Below, piece by piece: positions 49,249 through 59,036 of a stretch of 64,000 bases of DNA. Position 1 is the first letter of the stretch; every line of letters begins with the position of its first letter. The notes under the pieces were generated by a model. It did no database searches, was not told the DNA's origin, and saw nothing but the letters and a program-made list of their open reading frames with translations. The stretch is from positions 62,001 through 126,000 of the forward strand of contig PABP01000010.1 of the NCBI GenBank assembly GCA_002699585.1, given 5' to 3'. Made by a program: the position numbers and the translations under genes. The DNA comes from Anaerolineaceae bacterium. GTDB taxonomy: Bacteria; Chloroflexota; Anaerolineae; Aggregatilineales; Phototrophicaceae.

Positions 49249-52179
49249 ATGGGCCGACGTCGCATGATATGGGTGACGGCTATCCTGGTGCTGACGCTGA
49301 CGGTCATGGCCGCCAATGCGCAGCAAGACGCCTGTGTACAGCTTGTGCAGCAGGCACTGGCAGCCGTCGATGAAAATTGCGATGGGCTATCACGCAATAG
49401 CGCCTGTTATGGCTTTAATCGCGTGGATGCCTCTTTTGTACAAGAAGTTGATGACGACTTTTTTACTATTCCCGCTGATACCACACCCCTTGTTCAACTC
49501 GCAGAAATCGCCACCGCCGGACTGGATACTGCTCTGGAGCAGTGGGGCGTGGCTGTGATGAGCGTCCAGGCGAATGTGCCGAATGTCTTACCGGGCCAGA
49601 ATGTGACCTTCATGCTGGTGGGCGATGTTGAAGTGGAAAACGCAGTCGACCCTGATGAAGCGTTTGAATCAGTGGACCCGATTGAGGCCGTGACAGCGGT
49701 CAGTGCTAATATCCGCAGTGGCCCCAGCCGCCGCAGCAATGTGGTCAGCAGCCTGGGACGCAACCGCGAGGTGCTGGTCGATGGCCAGAGTGCCGACAAT
49801 GAGTGGCTGCGGGTGATCTTCGATGAGCGCATCGGCTGGATGAGCCGCACAGTGCTGGAAGACAATGCCGCATTTGACGATTTACCTGTCTATGATGGTT
49901 TCCAACGCGCGCCAATGCAATCCTTCTACCTGACAACAGGCATTGGCGGCATTCGCTGTGAAGCAGCCACCGATAGCGTGCTGGTCGTACAGGGGCCGGA
50001 AGATATCAATATTGACCTGACGGTTAATGGCGCACGCATCCAGATTGGCTCGACGATTATCATTCGTCTGCTGCCGCCGGGTGACGTGCTGGAATTCATC
50101 GTGATTGATGGCCATCTGATTATTTATGATGATGAAAACGGCACGGAAACGCGCGTTGAGGAAGGCTACCGCACGACGATGTGCCTGGATGAAGGCCAGG
50201 ATCTGGGCCTGGATGGCAACATCGATGACCTGACGGTCAGTTGTGCGCCTTCCCCACCGGAACCGCTAAACCCGGATGATTTTAGCGAGTTCTGTACGCT
50301 GGAAGATGTGTCGCCGGATTTGCTGAATTACGGCATCAACGTTGAAGCGTGCGGCGATGATGACGACGAAAACGGAGATATGGGCATTATCGTCGTTACG
50401 ACGGAAGATGAGGACCAGCCGGTCGTCATCGGCAACGTGCCCAACCCGACCAGTCCGACGAGCCCACCGCCCAGCAATGATTCGACCTGCGATCAGTTCG
50501 CCCTGCTCGACCCGCTGGGTGGCATCCCGGCGACGCCCTACACGTATCGTTGGAGCGGCCTGAGTGGCGCTGAGTGGTACAAGGTGATGTTCTGGAATGC
50601 GCAGGACAACTTGCTAGCGACAGAATTCCGGGTGGATGCGCCAACAACGAATGTGCTGGCCAATATCGGGCAGTACCCAACCGGAGCGTTTATCCAGTGG
50701 GAAGTGCTGGCGATGGATGGCGAAGCGATTCTGTGCTCGACTGGACGCAGTGACGTGACGCAGCGTGTAGGCGATCCCAATCCGCCGCCGCCGAATGAGC
50801 CGGAAGAAACAGAAGAGCCAGAAGTACCGGGGCCGCTGACCGCTTCGTGGGCCTGCCAGAACATCACGAATGGCGAAGGTCCGGCGACGGCGCTGGTCAC
50901 TTGGAGCGGGGCCGACAGCAACGTCAATATCATGTGGGATGTGGGCGAAGGCTCCGACAGCACCACAGGTGGCTCACCGAGTGGCAGCACAACCGTAAGC
51001 CTACCGTTCGGCTACTCCGAAGGTGGCACAGTCAGCGATGCCGACGAAACAGTCAATCTGCCGTCGCTGGACTGCTATGAAGAACCACTACCGCCACCCG
51101 TTGGGCCGCTGACTGCAAGCTGGTCCTGCCAGACAATGACCAGCGGTGAAGGTCCGGCAACGGCGCTCATCAACTGGGGCGGAGCCGATAGCACAGTCAA
51201 TATTAGCTATGATGCCGGTGAGGGTACAGGTAACACAACTGGTGCCGCGCCGAGTGGCAGCACGACTGTAAGTTTGCCCTATGGTTACTCTGAGGGCGGG
51301 TCGGTCAGTGATGCTGATGAAACGGTCAATCTGGGGTCGCTGGATTGCTATGAGGAACCGCCGCCACCGCCGACACCGTTGAGCGCAAGCTGGTCATGTA
51401 CGACGATGGGTGATGGCGAAACCGCAGCGACGGCGACCATTAGCTGGAGCAATGCTGACCAGTCGGTCAACATCAGCTATGACAATGGCCTGACAACAGT
51501 CAATACATCGAGCACCGCGCCCGGTGGCAGCCTGGTTGTGAGCTTGCCGACCAGCTACTCCGAGGGTGGGTCAGTGAGCGATGCTGACGATAGCGTCAAC
51601 CTGGGATCGCTGGACTGCTACGAAGAACCACCACCGCCACCACCGGGTCCGTTGGCCGCAAGCTGGTCATGTACGACACTGGGCAATGGCGACAACATCC
51701 CGTCAACAGCGACCATCGTCTGGAGTGAGGCCGATAGCACAGTCAGTATCAATTATGACAACAGCGATACGCCCGCGAGCACCAGCGGCGCTGGCCCCAG
51801 TGGCAGCACGGTTGTGACACTATCCTTTGGTTTCTCATCGGGAGGTGAGGTCAAAGATGCTGATGAAACCATCAATCTGCCATCGCTGGATTGCATCGAG
51901 CAACCGCCGCCAGGGCCACTAACTGCCCGGTGGGCATGTGAGACTTACTCCAATGGAGAATCGCCTGGATCAGCACGTATCTCCTGGGATGGCGCTGACC
52001 AGACGGTGAGCATCACTTACGATAACAGTGGCACCACTGGGAGTTCATCAGGTCCGGCTCCATCGGGGTCGGTAGTCGTGCCACTGGAATTCGGCTGGTC
52101 GGAGATTGGCGGCTCTGTCAGCGATAGTGATGAGAAAGTTGATTTCGGCGGCATTGGCTGCTTCGATCAACAGAGCTAA
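49249..52179 (+). CDS. Secreted protein with SH3 domain and five tandem 85-residue repeats
   Basis: A 976-aa exported protein: signal peptide (residues 1-24, ending ANA-Q), a Cys-rich N-terminal domain (DACVQLVQQAL...NCDGLSRNSACYGFN), an SH3_3 domain near residues 145-210 (VSANIRSGPSRRSNVVSSLG...GWMSR), a central domain, a Pro-rich linker, then five repeats at about 50827-51083, 51103-51354, 51370-51621, 51646-51897 and 51913-52164. Each opens G-P-L-(T/A)-A-S-W-(A/S)-C and has 'PSGSTTVSLPFGYSEGG' and 'DADETVNLPSLDCYEEP' with one conserved Cys at each end, probably a disulfide. Ribosome site GGGGAG. Function unknown; surface adhesin or scaffold inferred. Confidence 0.85.
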   Translation: MGRRRMIWVTAILVLTLTVMAANAQQDACVQLVQQALAAVDENCDGLSRNSACYGFNRVDASFVQEVDDDFFTIPADTTPLVQLAEIATAGLDTALEQWGVAVMSVQANVPNVLPGQNVTFMLVGDVEVENAVDPDEAFESVDPIEAVTAVSANIRSGPSRRSNVVSSLGRNREVLVDGQSADNEWLRVIFDERIGWMSRTVLEDNAAFDDLPVYDGFQRAPMQSFYLTTGIGGIRCEAATDSVLVVQGPEDINIDLTVNGARIQIGSTIIIRLLPPGDVLEFIVIDGHLIIYDDENGTETRVEEGYRTTMCLDEGQDLGLDGNIDDLTVSCAPSPPEPLNPDDFSEFCTLEDVSPDLLNYGINVEACGDDDDENGDMGIIVVTTEDEDQPVVIGNVPNPTSPTSPPPSNDSTCDQFALLDPLGGIPATPYTYRWSGLSGAEWYKVMFWNAQDNLLATEFRVDAPTTNVLANIGQYPTGAFIQWEVLAMDGEAILCSTGRSDVTQRVGDPNPPPPNEPEETEEPEVPGPLTASWACQNITNGEGPATALVTWSGADSNVNIMWDVGEGSDSTTGGSPSGSTTVSLPFGYSEGGTVSDADETVNLPSLDCYEEPLPPPVGPLTASWSCQTMTSGEGPATALINWGGADSTVNISYDAGEGTGNTTGAAPSGSTTVSLPYGYSEGGSVSDADETVNLGSLDCYEEPPPPPTPLSASWSCTTMGDGETAATATISWSNADQSVNISYDNGLTTVNTSSTAPGGSLVVSLPTSYSEGGSVSDADDSVNLGSLDCYEEPPPPPPGPLAASWSCTTLGNGDNIPSTATIVWSEADSTVSINYDNSDTPASTSGAGPSGSTVVTLSFGFSSGGEVKDADETINLPSLDCIEQPPPGPLTARWACETYSNGESPGSARISWDGADQTVSITYDNSGTTGSSSGPAPSGSVVVPLEFGWSEIGGSVSDSDEKVDFGGIGCFDQQS

Positions 52180-52206
52180 AGCTTTTATCAAACAAACTGT
52201 TTGGGA

Positions 52207-52236
52207 GAGGACACGGCGTAGGCTGTGTCCTCTTTA
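52207..52236 (+). terminator. Terminator after the repeat protein gene
   Basis: GAGGACAC / GTGTCCTC stem (52207-52232) followed by TTTAATT; the plus-strand gene ends 28 nt upstream. Confidence 0.7.
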
Positions 52237-52244
52237 ATTCCGCG

Positions 52245-52607
52245 TCAATGCAGGCGATTTTTGATCTCTCCACGCCCGATGGATACGATGCGCACGGGTC
52301 CTTGTACCGAATTGACGTAGTAAAGATAATAGTCCGAAAGCAAAATGTTATCGTTAACAGCTTCGAGCACGTCAAATTGACGCAGATAACGCAACCGTTC
52401 CTCCGGGTGAGCGACGGAAAAATCGGCACTTTCCCAGCAATCGCACCCGGCTGTTTCACAGTAAAACAAGCGCGGGAAAATCAGCCAGCAGTGGTCTTCA
52501 GGCTCCATGCGCGTGAGTTCAAGTACCAGGGGACGGTGATTGTCAATTTCCGAGGCGATACAACAACGCCATTTTTCAGGTTCATCTAATTGGAAGTAAT
52601 TTTGCAT
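52245..52607 (-). CDS. Hypothetical protein (120 aa), Cys-rich
   Basis: A 120-aa protein: 'MQNYFQLDEPEKWRCCIASEIDNHRPLVLEL', 'FYCETAGCDCWESADFSVAHPEERLRYLRQFDVLEAVNDNI'. It has five Cys, two pairs of which (C-C; C-D-C) could bind metal. No membrane segment, no recognised family. The start codon lacks a clear ribosome site. The 52608-53061 gap upstream is A+T rich and apparently gene-free. Confidence 0.5.
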   Translation of the reverse strand: MQNYFQLDEPEKWRCCIASEIDNHRPLVLELTRMEPEDHCWLIFPRLFYCETAGCDCWESADFSVAHPEERLRYLRQFDVLEAVNDNILLSDYYLYYVNSVQGPVRIVSIGRGEIKNRLH

Positions 52608-52814
52608 AGGAATAATCGACTTTAAGAATGCAATTTACGGAGTTTGGCGACCAGATTTTATCAATCAGGCCTGGGTAGCTATTGTCACGCGGTACGACGG
52701 CCTCAAAATTACGACAAGTAGCCAAATGGGCCTCTTACAAAGTGGTTGCCCTTTTAATTTACGCAACTAGCCATACCATCGCGCTAGTGATACGCATGCG
52801 TTTACACGGTCACA

Positions 52815-52844
52815 TAGACAGCAAACCCTACACGCTATTATAAT
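52815..52844 (+). promoter_or_regulatory. Orphan promoter-like sequence
   Basis: TAGACA (52815-52820), 18 nt, TATAAT (52839-52844). An ATG follows at once but the 75-codon frame from it runs antisense into the TIR gene's end and has no recognisable content. A G/C hairpin (AGCGGGA...TCCCGCT, 52999-53028) lies about 180 nt downstream. A small RNA is possible. Confidence 0.3.
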
Positions 52845-53061
52845 ATGAAAGCGCTCTCAATTAGAACCAATTGGATATGCGTCTGTAACAAGAAATGTGT
52901 TCAGTTAGCCCCATATGTGTGGAAAATCGGTTTTGAGGGCAACCAACGCGTGAAATTCACTCCCCCTATAAACGCAAACGCGACGCATTCCGCAGACAGC
53001 GGGAAGCGCAGCCAAGGCGCGCTCCCGCTGAAAGGTATCTCCAAAGCTTATTCATCAAGTC

Positions 53062-56000
53062 TTATTCATTGAAGAGGAAGAACTGCTGACGTTCAGCAGG
53101 CGTCAGGTCACGGACTTTGAGCTGCTGAGCCAGGTCGATGAGCTGCGGGATGTCGACCAGCCAGCGCTGGCCCGCGTCTTCAGTCTGGGTGACGACATGG
53201 TCGGCATCGGCGCTGAGGAAGAAGGTGCCAGGTTCTTCATCGTGGCGCATGTTGGCCAGGGCCGTGCCATCTACCTGATAGAGGCGCAGTTGGCCACTGC
53301 TGGATGAGGTGAAAATCAGGTCATCTTGCTGCGACCAGGTCGCGACGACAATCTCGTCAGGCTGCAAGATGCTCTGCTGCTGACCTGTGTTATCCCAAAT
53401 GTGGACCGTTTTATCCCAACTCCAACTTGCGATAAATGTCCCCTCTGCACTGAAATCGGCGTCGATGATGCCCTCTGACAACAAGGCCGTGAAGACCACA
53501 TTGCCATCGACATTCCATAGAATAACGCGATCATCACTGGTGATAACCAGCACCTGCTGGCCCGATGGATTCCAACGGGCGTTATCGATAGAGACTTCAT
53601 GCGGCATTTCGATGACCTGTTCGCCTGTCTCTGCATCCCAGATACGGACCATGCCGTCATCATCAAAGGTGAGGATACGCTCAGATGGTTGGTGGTAACG
53701 GGCGCCCTCGATGCGGCTGGGGTTATCCAGGACAAAAACGCGCTCCCCGGCTGTGTTCCAGATGATGACGCCGGACGTACAGTCATCGCAACGAGCAGTG
53801 GCATTGGCGATGGTCATAAAGCGTGCCCCACTGAGCAGGGCGACACTGCTGCTGGTCAGACGATCTTCAAAATCGCTGAGCCGGGCAACAGGTTCCCAGG
53901 CGGTGGGCTGCACGCGCCACAGATCGACAGTGGCACGGCTGGACCCGGTAGCCGTCAGCGCGAACTGGCCATCGTTGGTCAGCAAGAGGGTGCGTATTGG
54001 CGATGAGGCAGTGACTTCCACAAGTTGCACGCCATCGCTGTTGAAGACCCGGCTGACGGTATTGCTGCCGAGGCGGTTGGCAACGACTAAGAACTGGTCA
54101 GCAAAAATCTGGGCGTCCTCGGTATCCGTATGGGAGATGGGTTCCGCAAGCAGGCGTGTACCCTCGTCATCGAGCAGGGAAACGTTGGTGCTACAGACAT
54201 TGCGACAATTGGGTCGGCGGGCTGTCTCGACGATGATGCGCGTGTCGTCGCTGTTCCAGTCGGCTTCTGCGAGGCGGCTGTCGAAATCCTGGCTGGCGAT
54301 GACGTTGCCTTCTTGGATGTCATAGACACGGGCACGGAACTGGCAATCGACTTCGCAACCTTCCGCACTGTTGGCAACGAATAGAATCTGGGTGCTATCG
54401 CTATTGAAAATGGCATCGGTGATGGGCAAGCCCTCGCGCCAGGTGCGCAAGCGGGTGCCATCGGCCTGCCAGAGATAGAGGGTATCATCCAGCCAGGTGA
54501 TGGCCAGCGAACGGTCGGCGTTCCAGACGAGGCCATCCCAGCGCGTGAGGTCCAGCGGCGGTTCGCTGGTATTGATCAGACGCCACAGATAAACCTCAGT
54601 CTGGGTGGGCACAACGACATGGGTATGGGCGGCATTGAAGGCCAGCGTGCCCGTATCGGTGCCGTAGTTGTAGTTCATGACGCGGTCGCCGTTGGTATCC
54701 CAGAGTTGGGTTTCGCCAATGGTGCTGGTAACGGCGACGAGGGTGCCATCCGCGACCCAGCGCACGTTAGACGCCAAGAAACCGTGTTCGAGGGTATCGA
54801 CCGGGCTGCCGTTGCTGCGCCACAGACTGACGACACTGCCCCACTGTACATAGAAATTAAGGCCCGTCTGGCTCCAGAAGCCCTGACACTCGGTGGGCTG
54901 GCCGGGTGGGATGGGCACTGTCTGTATCAGCAGGCCGTTGATGCCGTACAGGCGGATGGCATCACAGGCGTTGACCAGGACTTGATCGCCCATCGGGTTG
55001 GGGGTGACGCTGCTGGCCCCCATTTCGCTTTCGATGTCGATGCGCGCCAGGGTATTGCCTGCCGGGTCAACGATGTTCAGGACCAGAGGGCAGACATCAC
55101 CCAGGGCACATTCCATATCGCGCGATAAAAGCGCGGCGGTAGCATCAGGAGCAGGCAACCAGAAAACATCCTCATAGCGCGTGCCTTGCGGCGGTGCGCC
55201 GCTGTAACTGACGTTCCCCTGGCTATCCCAGATTTCCACAAGTTCGCCACTCCAGGCGATGGCAAATTGGCCATCCGGGCTGAAGGCAACATCGCGGGCG
55301 CTGCCAACCCCAGTTAGCTCGACCAGCACTTCGCCACTTTGATCGCGCAGGCTGGCAGGTGTAGTAAAAGTCGGCTGGGTGACGTAACGGTCACCCTGTG
55401 TGTTCCAGGCCGTGCCCTGGCCGGTGATGCTTGTCTCTTGCTTAACAGGTGTAAGCGTTTCATCGAGTGTAATAGATCCGCTGCTATCGGAGACAACAAC
55501 GGTGGTCCAATCGGCGTTCCAGGTGATTTCAGGGGGACGCACAGCCCCAGTGTCGTAGCTACCAATCAGACTGCCATCGTCGGCACTCCATAAGCGCAGC
55601 ACCAGCGTACACAGGTCATTGGAGCAATCCGAGGTCGGCAGGGCCAGGGTCATGATACGGCTGCCATCACGGACCCAGCGCATCTGGGACACGACATCGC
55701 CATCGTGGTTGAGGCGCACCAACTCGGTGCCATCGACCGACCAGACAACAGCATCATCGGCGGCCCAGGTGTAAACACGTTGGCCATCGACGTTCCAACC
55801 CGCACTGACAGTGATGCCATTGGGTGAATGCACCAGGGTTTGCAGCAAATTGCCATCCTGGCCCCAGATGCGAGCGGTGCCATCATCGCCTGTGGTCAGC
55901 AGACGGGAACCGTCCCTGTTCCAGCCAACGACATTGATGGCCGAACCGCTATGGCGCAACACCGCTACTTCCTGAACTTGATTGAGAATGGCATTGGTCA

Positions 56001-56916
56001 GGGCATCATAGCTCTGGATGTGGTAAATGCCTTCGGTGATGAAACGCAATGACTCCAGGGCCAGCAGCAGGGCCGTCTGACCGTTGCCGCTCTGCAATTC
56101 CTGGTCAGAGAGGGTCGTCAGGAACAGAGATTGGGTATCACGGGCGCGCTGAAGGTTAGACTCGCTGATGTCGCGCTCAACAGCCAGGTCACGGTTGCTC
56201 TGGTCGAGGTTCATGGATTGGACGATAGCGACGGCCAGCAAACCGATAGCCACTACCAGTGCAAACAACGAACTGATTAGCAGGGTACGCTGGCGCTGAT
56301 TTTGGGCGCGGCGGCTCTCTAAGATGTACTCACGGTGGAGTTCACCGGGGGCAGGCAGCTTTTCTTCTGCTTGCAGCAGCCAGTTTTCCGCATTCTGGAC
56401 TTCTGTGCCGCGCAACAGATAGCTGTTGTCACGATTTTCGGCTTGCCACTCCTGGGCTTTTACCAGAAAGCGGGTATGGGCCTGCACATGCTCCAGATCG
56501 GTTTTGAGCGCGCCTTCCAGGGTTTGCATAGCAACATCAAAGTCGTCGGTATCGCGGAAGAAAATCCAGTTGTGACTGTTTATAGCCGGGTGCATTTTGG
56601 CGCGCAGGTCAGGATCGACAACCTCGCGGTAGAGCACGGGTATGAAGCGCTTATGTTGGTCCACAGCGTACGCGATTTCGCGGGCGCAAACTTCTGAGTC
56701 GACGCTATCGGGGCTGATGACGAAGATGAAGTTGTCAGCGGCATCTATCCCGGCCTGGATCTCGCGCCACCAGTTGGCTGTAGGCGGGATATCTTCCCAA
56801 TCAACCCAGATTTCATGGTCGAGAGAAACCAGCGCCTGCTCTAATTTTTGAACGAAGGCTTTATCGCGCCGAGAATAGGAAATAAATGCATCAGAAATAT
56901 TAAAGGTATCAGCCAT
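53062..56916 (-). CDS. TIR-transmembrane-WD40-like propeller protein (1284 aa)
   Basis: N-terminal TIR domain (residues about 8-135): box 1 'DAFISYSRRDKAFVQKL', 'IWVDWEDI', 'FIFVISPDSVDSEVCAREIAYAV', with Glu80 at the place of the NADase Glu in catalytic TIRs. Residues 140-205 form a helical linker (VKAQEWQAENRDNSYLLRG, WLLQAEEKLPAPGELHREYI) seen between TIR and propeller in large bacterial receptors. A membrane helix spans 211-233. Residues about 290-1265 hold WD40-like blades (INVVGWNRDGSRLLTTGDD; DNARWNPSGQQVLVITSDD; ISWSWDKTVHIWD), probably two or three propellers. It resembles STAND-less TIR receptors; a signalling or defence role is inferred. Confidence 0.88.
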   Translation of the reverse strand: MADTFNISDAFISYSRRDKAFVQKLEQALVSLDHEIWVDWEDIPPTANWWREIQAGIDAADNFIFVISPDSVDSEVCAREIAYAVDQHKRFIPVLYREVVDPDLRAKMHPAINSHNWIFFRDTDDFDVAMQTLEGALKTDLEHVQAHTRFLVKAQEWQAENRDNSYLLRGTEVQNAENWLLQAEEKLPAPGELHREYILESRRAQNQRQRTLLISSLFALVVAIGLLAVAIVQSMNLDQSNRDLAVERDISESNLQRARDTQSLFLTTLSDQELQSGNGQTALLLALESLRFITEGIYHIQSYDALTNAILNQVQEVAVLRHSGSAINVVGWNRDGSRLLTTGDDGTARIWGQDGNLLQTLVHSPNGITVSAGWNVDGQRVYTWAADDAVVWSVDGTELVRLNHDGDVVSQMRWVRDGSRIMTLALPTSDCSNDLCTLVLRLWSADDGSLIGSYDTGAVRPPEITWNADWTTVVVSDSSGSITLDETLTPVKQETSITGQGTAWNTQGDRYVTQPTFTTPASLRDQSGEVLVELTGVGSARDVAFSPDGQFAIAWSGELVEIWDSQGNVSYSGAPPQGTRYEDVFWLPAPDATAALLSRDMECALGDVCPLVLNIVDPAGNTLARIDIESEMGASSVTPNPMGDQVLVNACDAIRLYGINGLLIQTVPIPPGQPTECQGFWSQTGLNFYVQWGSVVSLWRSNGSPVDTLEHGFLASNVRWVADGTLVAVTSTIGETQLWDTNGDRVMNYNYGTDTGTLAFNAAHTHVVVPTQTEVYLWRLINTSEPPLDLTRWDGLVWNADRSLAITWLDDTLYLWQADGTRLRTWREGLPITDAIFNSDSTQILFVANSAEGCEVDCQFRARVYDIQEGNVIASQDFDSRLAEADWNSDDTRIIVETARRPNCRNVCSTNVSLLDDEGTRLLAEPISHTDTEDAQIFADQFLVVANRLGSNTVSRVFNSDGVQLVEVTASSPIRTLLLTNDGQFALTATGSSRATVDLWRVQPTAWEPVARLSDFEDRLTSSSVALLSGARFMTIANATARCDDCTSGVIIWNTAGERVFVLDNPSRIEGARYHQPSERILTFDDDGMVRIWDAETGEQVIEMPHEVSIDNARWNPSGQQVLVITSDDRVILWNVDGNVVFTALLSEGIIDADFSAEGTFIASWSWDKTVHIWDNTGQQQSILQPDEIVVATWSQQDDLIFTSSSSGQLRLYQVDGTALANMRHDEEPGTFFLSADADHVVTQTEDAGQRWLVDIPQLIDLAQQLKVRDLTPAERQQFFLFNE

Positions 56917-57340
56917 TTTGTACCCTTTGCCGGGGATGAGTTGCCATGCGACCGTGTATCAAATTCATTATTGAAGACGATATTATGACGAAATTCAGTG
57001 CCATGATGTCCATTATAGGGTGCTGAGGTAGGCTACACAACAGACGTACAGGCGGCGACACCCCTTTTGGACGCCTGCGGGTGACCAAACTTCTCCGTGT
57101 CAGCACGTAATTTTATCGCTTTTACAAAGATTTATTCGGTTTTTGAACAACATTTATGCAGCATGTATGCAATATGTTGTAACTTTAAAATATGAAGCGG
57201 GTGAGGCTGCGCGGCACATCGCAGACGAACATCCCTAATCACCGTGGGCTGCCCGCTTTATCGATAGACAAAGACACAACCAGAGACGCAAATAAATACG
57301 CAAACAGATATACAACGGACATAACAAGCAAATACTAGCG
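56917..57340. promoter_or_regulatory. Divergent region with an inverted repeat
   Basis: Between the TIR gene (start 56916) and the kinase (57341). ACAACAT (57147-57153) / ATGTTGT (57174-57180) is a 7-bp inverted repeat around an internal TATGCA..TATGCA pair. It may be an operator. No gene seen; no convincing -35/-10 was pinned down. Confidence 0.35.
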
Positions 57341-58489
57341 ATGAGTAATGTTCCTATGGACACTGGTAATCGACACATCCTGATTACGGATGATAACCCG
57401 ACAAATATTATCCTGCTTGACCGCGTACTCCAGCGCATGGGCTACGACATATCCCATGCGGAAACCGGTGAAGAAACTATTCGTCTGCTAGAAAACGAAG
57501 ATTTCGACCTCGTTTTGCTGGATATTATGTTGCCCGGTATGTCGGGCTATGAGGTACTAGACTGGATTCGCCAGCGTTACAGCTTGGAAAGCTTGCCCGT
57601 TATTCTCATCAGCGCACTGACAGACGAATCAAACATCATTGAAGGCCTCGAAATGGGGGCTAACGATTACGTCACTAAACCCATCAATGTCGATGTGGTA
57701 CAACTGCGCGTGGATACCCAACTTAAGATCAAGCAGGCCTTTGCAGAGAAAGCTTACGTGGCTGAACAACTGCGCAAAACCAACGATATGCAAAATCGCT
57801 TGATGCATATCGCGTCGCATGATCTCAAAAATCCGATCAACAATGTCACCATGTCGTTGCAACTGCTGGAATACAAGTTCGGTGGCGATGATATGCTGAC
57901 TATAGCTGTCGAGCAGTTGAAAAAGATGGAAGACATCGTGCACGAGTTCCTGGAACAAGAGCTGATCCAAAATGATCGCTTACAAGTAAAACGTGAGGCG
58001 GTCAGCTATGACAAAGTGCTGGAATACGTCCTTATAGCCTACCAGCATGCAGCGGATGCCAAAGGCATCTCGATTCACGTCGATCTCTCTGGCCAGGAGG
58101 TATTGGGCGATCCATCACGTTTGGAACAAGTCTTGAATAATCTGGTGAGCAACGCCATCAAATATGCGACGCCCAATACAAGCGTGACGATCAGCGATGA
58201 TGTTTATGATGAAACGGTACGCTTGAAAATCCATAATATCGGTGAACCCATTCCAGAAGCCGAAATGAACCTGTTGTTCCAACCATTCAGCAAATTATCG
58301 ACGCGGCCCACGGCGGGTGAGCATAGTTCGGGGCTGGGTTTATGGATTGTCCAGCAGATGATGGAAGTCCAGGATGGTGCGGTCGGCACTAACCCGCAGG
58401 TGACGGATGGCGCTGAGTTCTGGATTGAACTGCCGCGTCAGAGCGAGGCTTTAAGCGACGAAACATCGGCGACGATGACATCGGCCTAA
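57341..58489 (+). CDS. Receiver-histidine kinase (REC at N-terminus)
   Basis: A 382-aa two-component protein with reversed order: receiver domain first (residues 12-125; phospho-acceptor Asp61 in 'LVLLDIMLPG', Thr/Ser in 'VILISALT', Lys113 in 'YVTKPIN'). A coiled-coil segment (126-152) is next, then HisKA with His160 in 'MHIASHDLKNPI', and HATPase_c (N box 'NNLVSNAIKYA', G boxes 'GLGLWIVQQMM'). There is no membrane helix or sensor domain, so it is cytoplasmic and probably acts as a phosphorelay intermediate taking phosphate from an unidentified upstream kinase. Confidence 0.93.
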   Translation: MSNVPMDTGNRHILITDDNPTNIILLDRVLQRMGYDISHAETGEETIRLLENEDFDLVLLDIMLPGMSGYEVLDWIRQRYSLESLPVILISALTDESNIIEGLEMGANDYVTKPINVDVVQLRVDTQLKIKQAFAEKAYVAEQLRKTNDMQNRLMHIASHDLKNPINNVTMSLQLLEYKFGGDDMLTIAVEQLKKMEDIVHEFLEQELIQNDRLQVKREAVSYDKVLEYVLIAYQHAADAKGISIHVDLSGQEVLGDPSRLEQVLNNLVSNAIKYATPNTSVTISDDVYDETVRLKIHNIGEPIPEAEMNLLFQPFSKLSTRPTAGEHSSGLGLWIVQQMMEVQDGAVGTNPQVTDGAEFWIELPRQSEALSDETSATMTSA

Positions 58490-58516
58490 TGTATTTTCGG
58501 CTGCATATGAAGGGCT

Positions 58517-58969
58517 TCAAGCCAATGTCCGGTTATATTCCTCGATTTGGGTGCGCAGCCAGGTCAATGCTTTGTCCGCATCAGTGAAGATGCGAATGAC
58601 CACTGTATCATCGTGCCTGATCGAATTGATGAAGAAGCCAAGCGTCCGATTGACAAACGAGTCCCGCATCACAATAGCAGTAAATGCGCGGCGCCCTTCT
58701 GGGACTGCCGCGAGTATATCCATGCCACGCGAACGACTATAGGGGGTAAATCCCTGATCGGGATGGGTCAGATTTTGCAGAATGGCGATGGGGTGATTTC
58801 CTGGCCAGGTATTGATTGTGTCGATCACTAAATCGGCCCAGGTATCGACACCGGCGCGTTGCATGCAGCCATCGGTCTGAATATAGCAAATCTGTTTATC
58901 TTGTAACCAAGCACGCATAACACCAAAATCGTAGTACTCTGGATCTTGAAGCGGATATTCCAAAAACAT
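58517..58969 (-). CDS. Hypothetical protein (150 aa), possibly STAS-like
   Basis: A 150-aa soluble protein: 'FLEYPLQDPEYYDFGVMRAWLQDK', then 'WADLVIDTINTWPGNHPIAILQNLTHPDQGFTPYSRSRG', 'AFTAIVMRDSFVNRTLGFFINSI', ending in a helix 'DADKALTWLRTQIEEY'. The alternating strand/helix order and the final 'A..WL' helix recall single-domain STAS/SpoIIAA-like proteins. It faces the kinase gene, 27 nt apart. No certain function. Confidence 0.55.
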   Translation of the reverse strand: MFLEYPLQDPEYYDFGVMRAWLQDKQICYIQTDGCMQRAGVDTWADLVIDTINTWPGNHPIAILQNLTHPDQGFTPYSRSRGMDILAAVPEGRRAFTAIVMRDSFVNRTLGFFINSIRHDDTVVIRIFTDADKALTWLRTQIEEYNRTLA

Positions 58970-59036
58970 AATTCTCAACTTAGCCTACACTCAAATAAGA
59001 TGTTGCGCCTATAAAAGCCCTTATGCGAGATCCTCA

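Noticed and set aside
52845-53072. 75-codon plus-strand frame right after a promoter-like TATAAT
   Set aside because: No ribosome site, content not protein-like, and its end overlaps the 3' end of the TIR gene; kept only as a possible RNA.
54619-55128. 169-codon plus-strand frame inside the TIR-WD40 gene
   Set aside because: Antisense shadow of regular propeller codons; no ribosome site or recognised motif.
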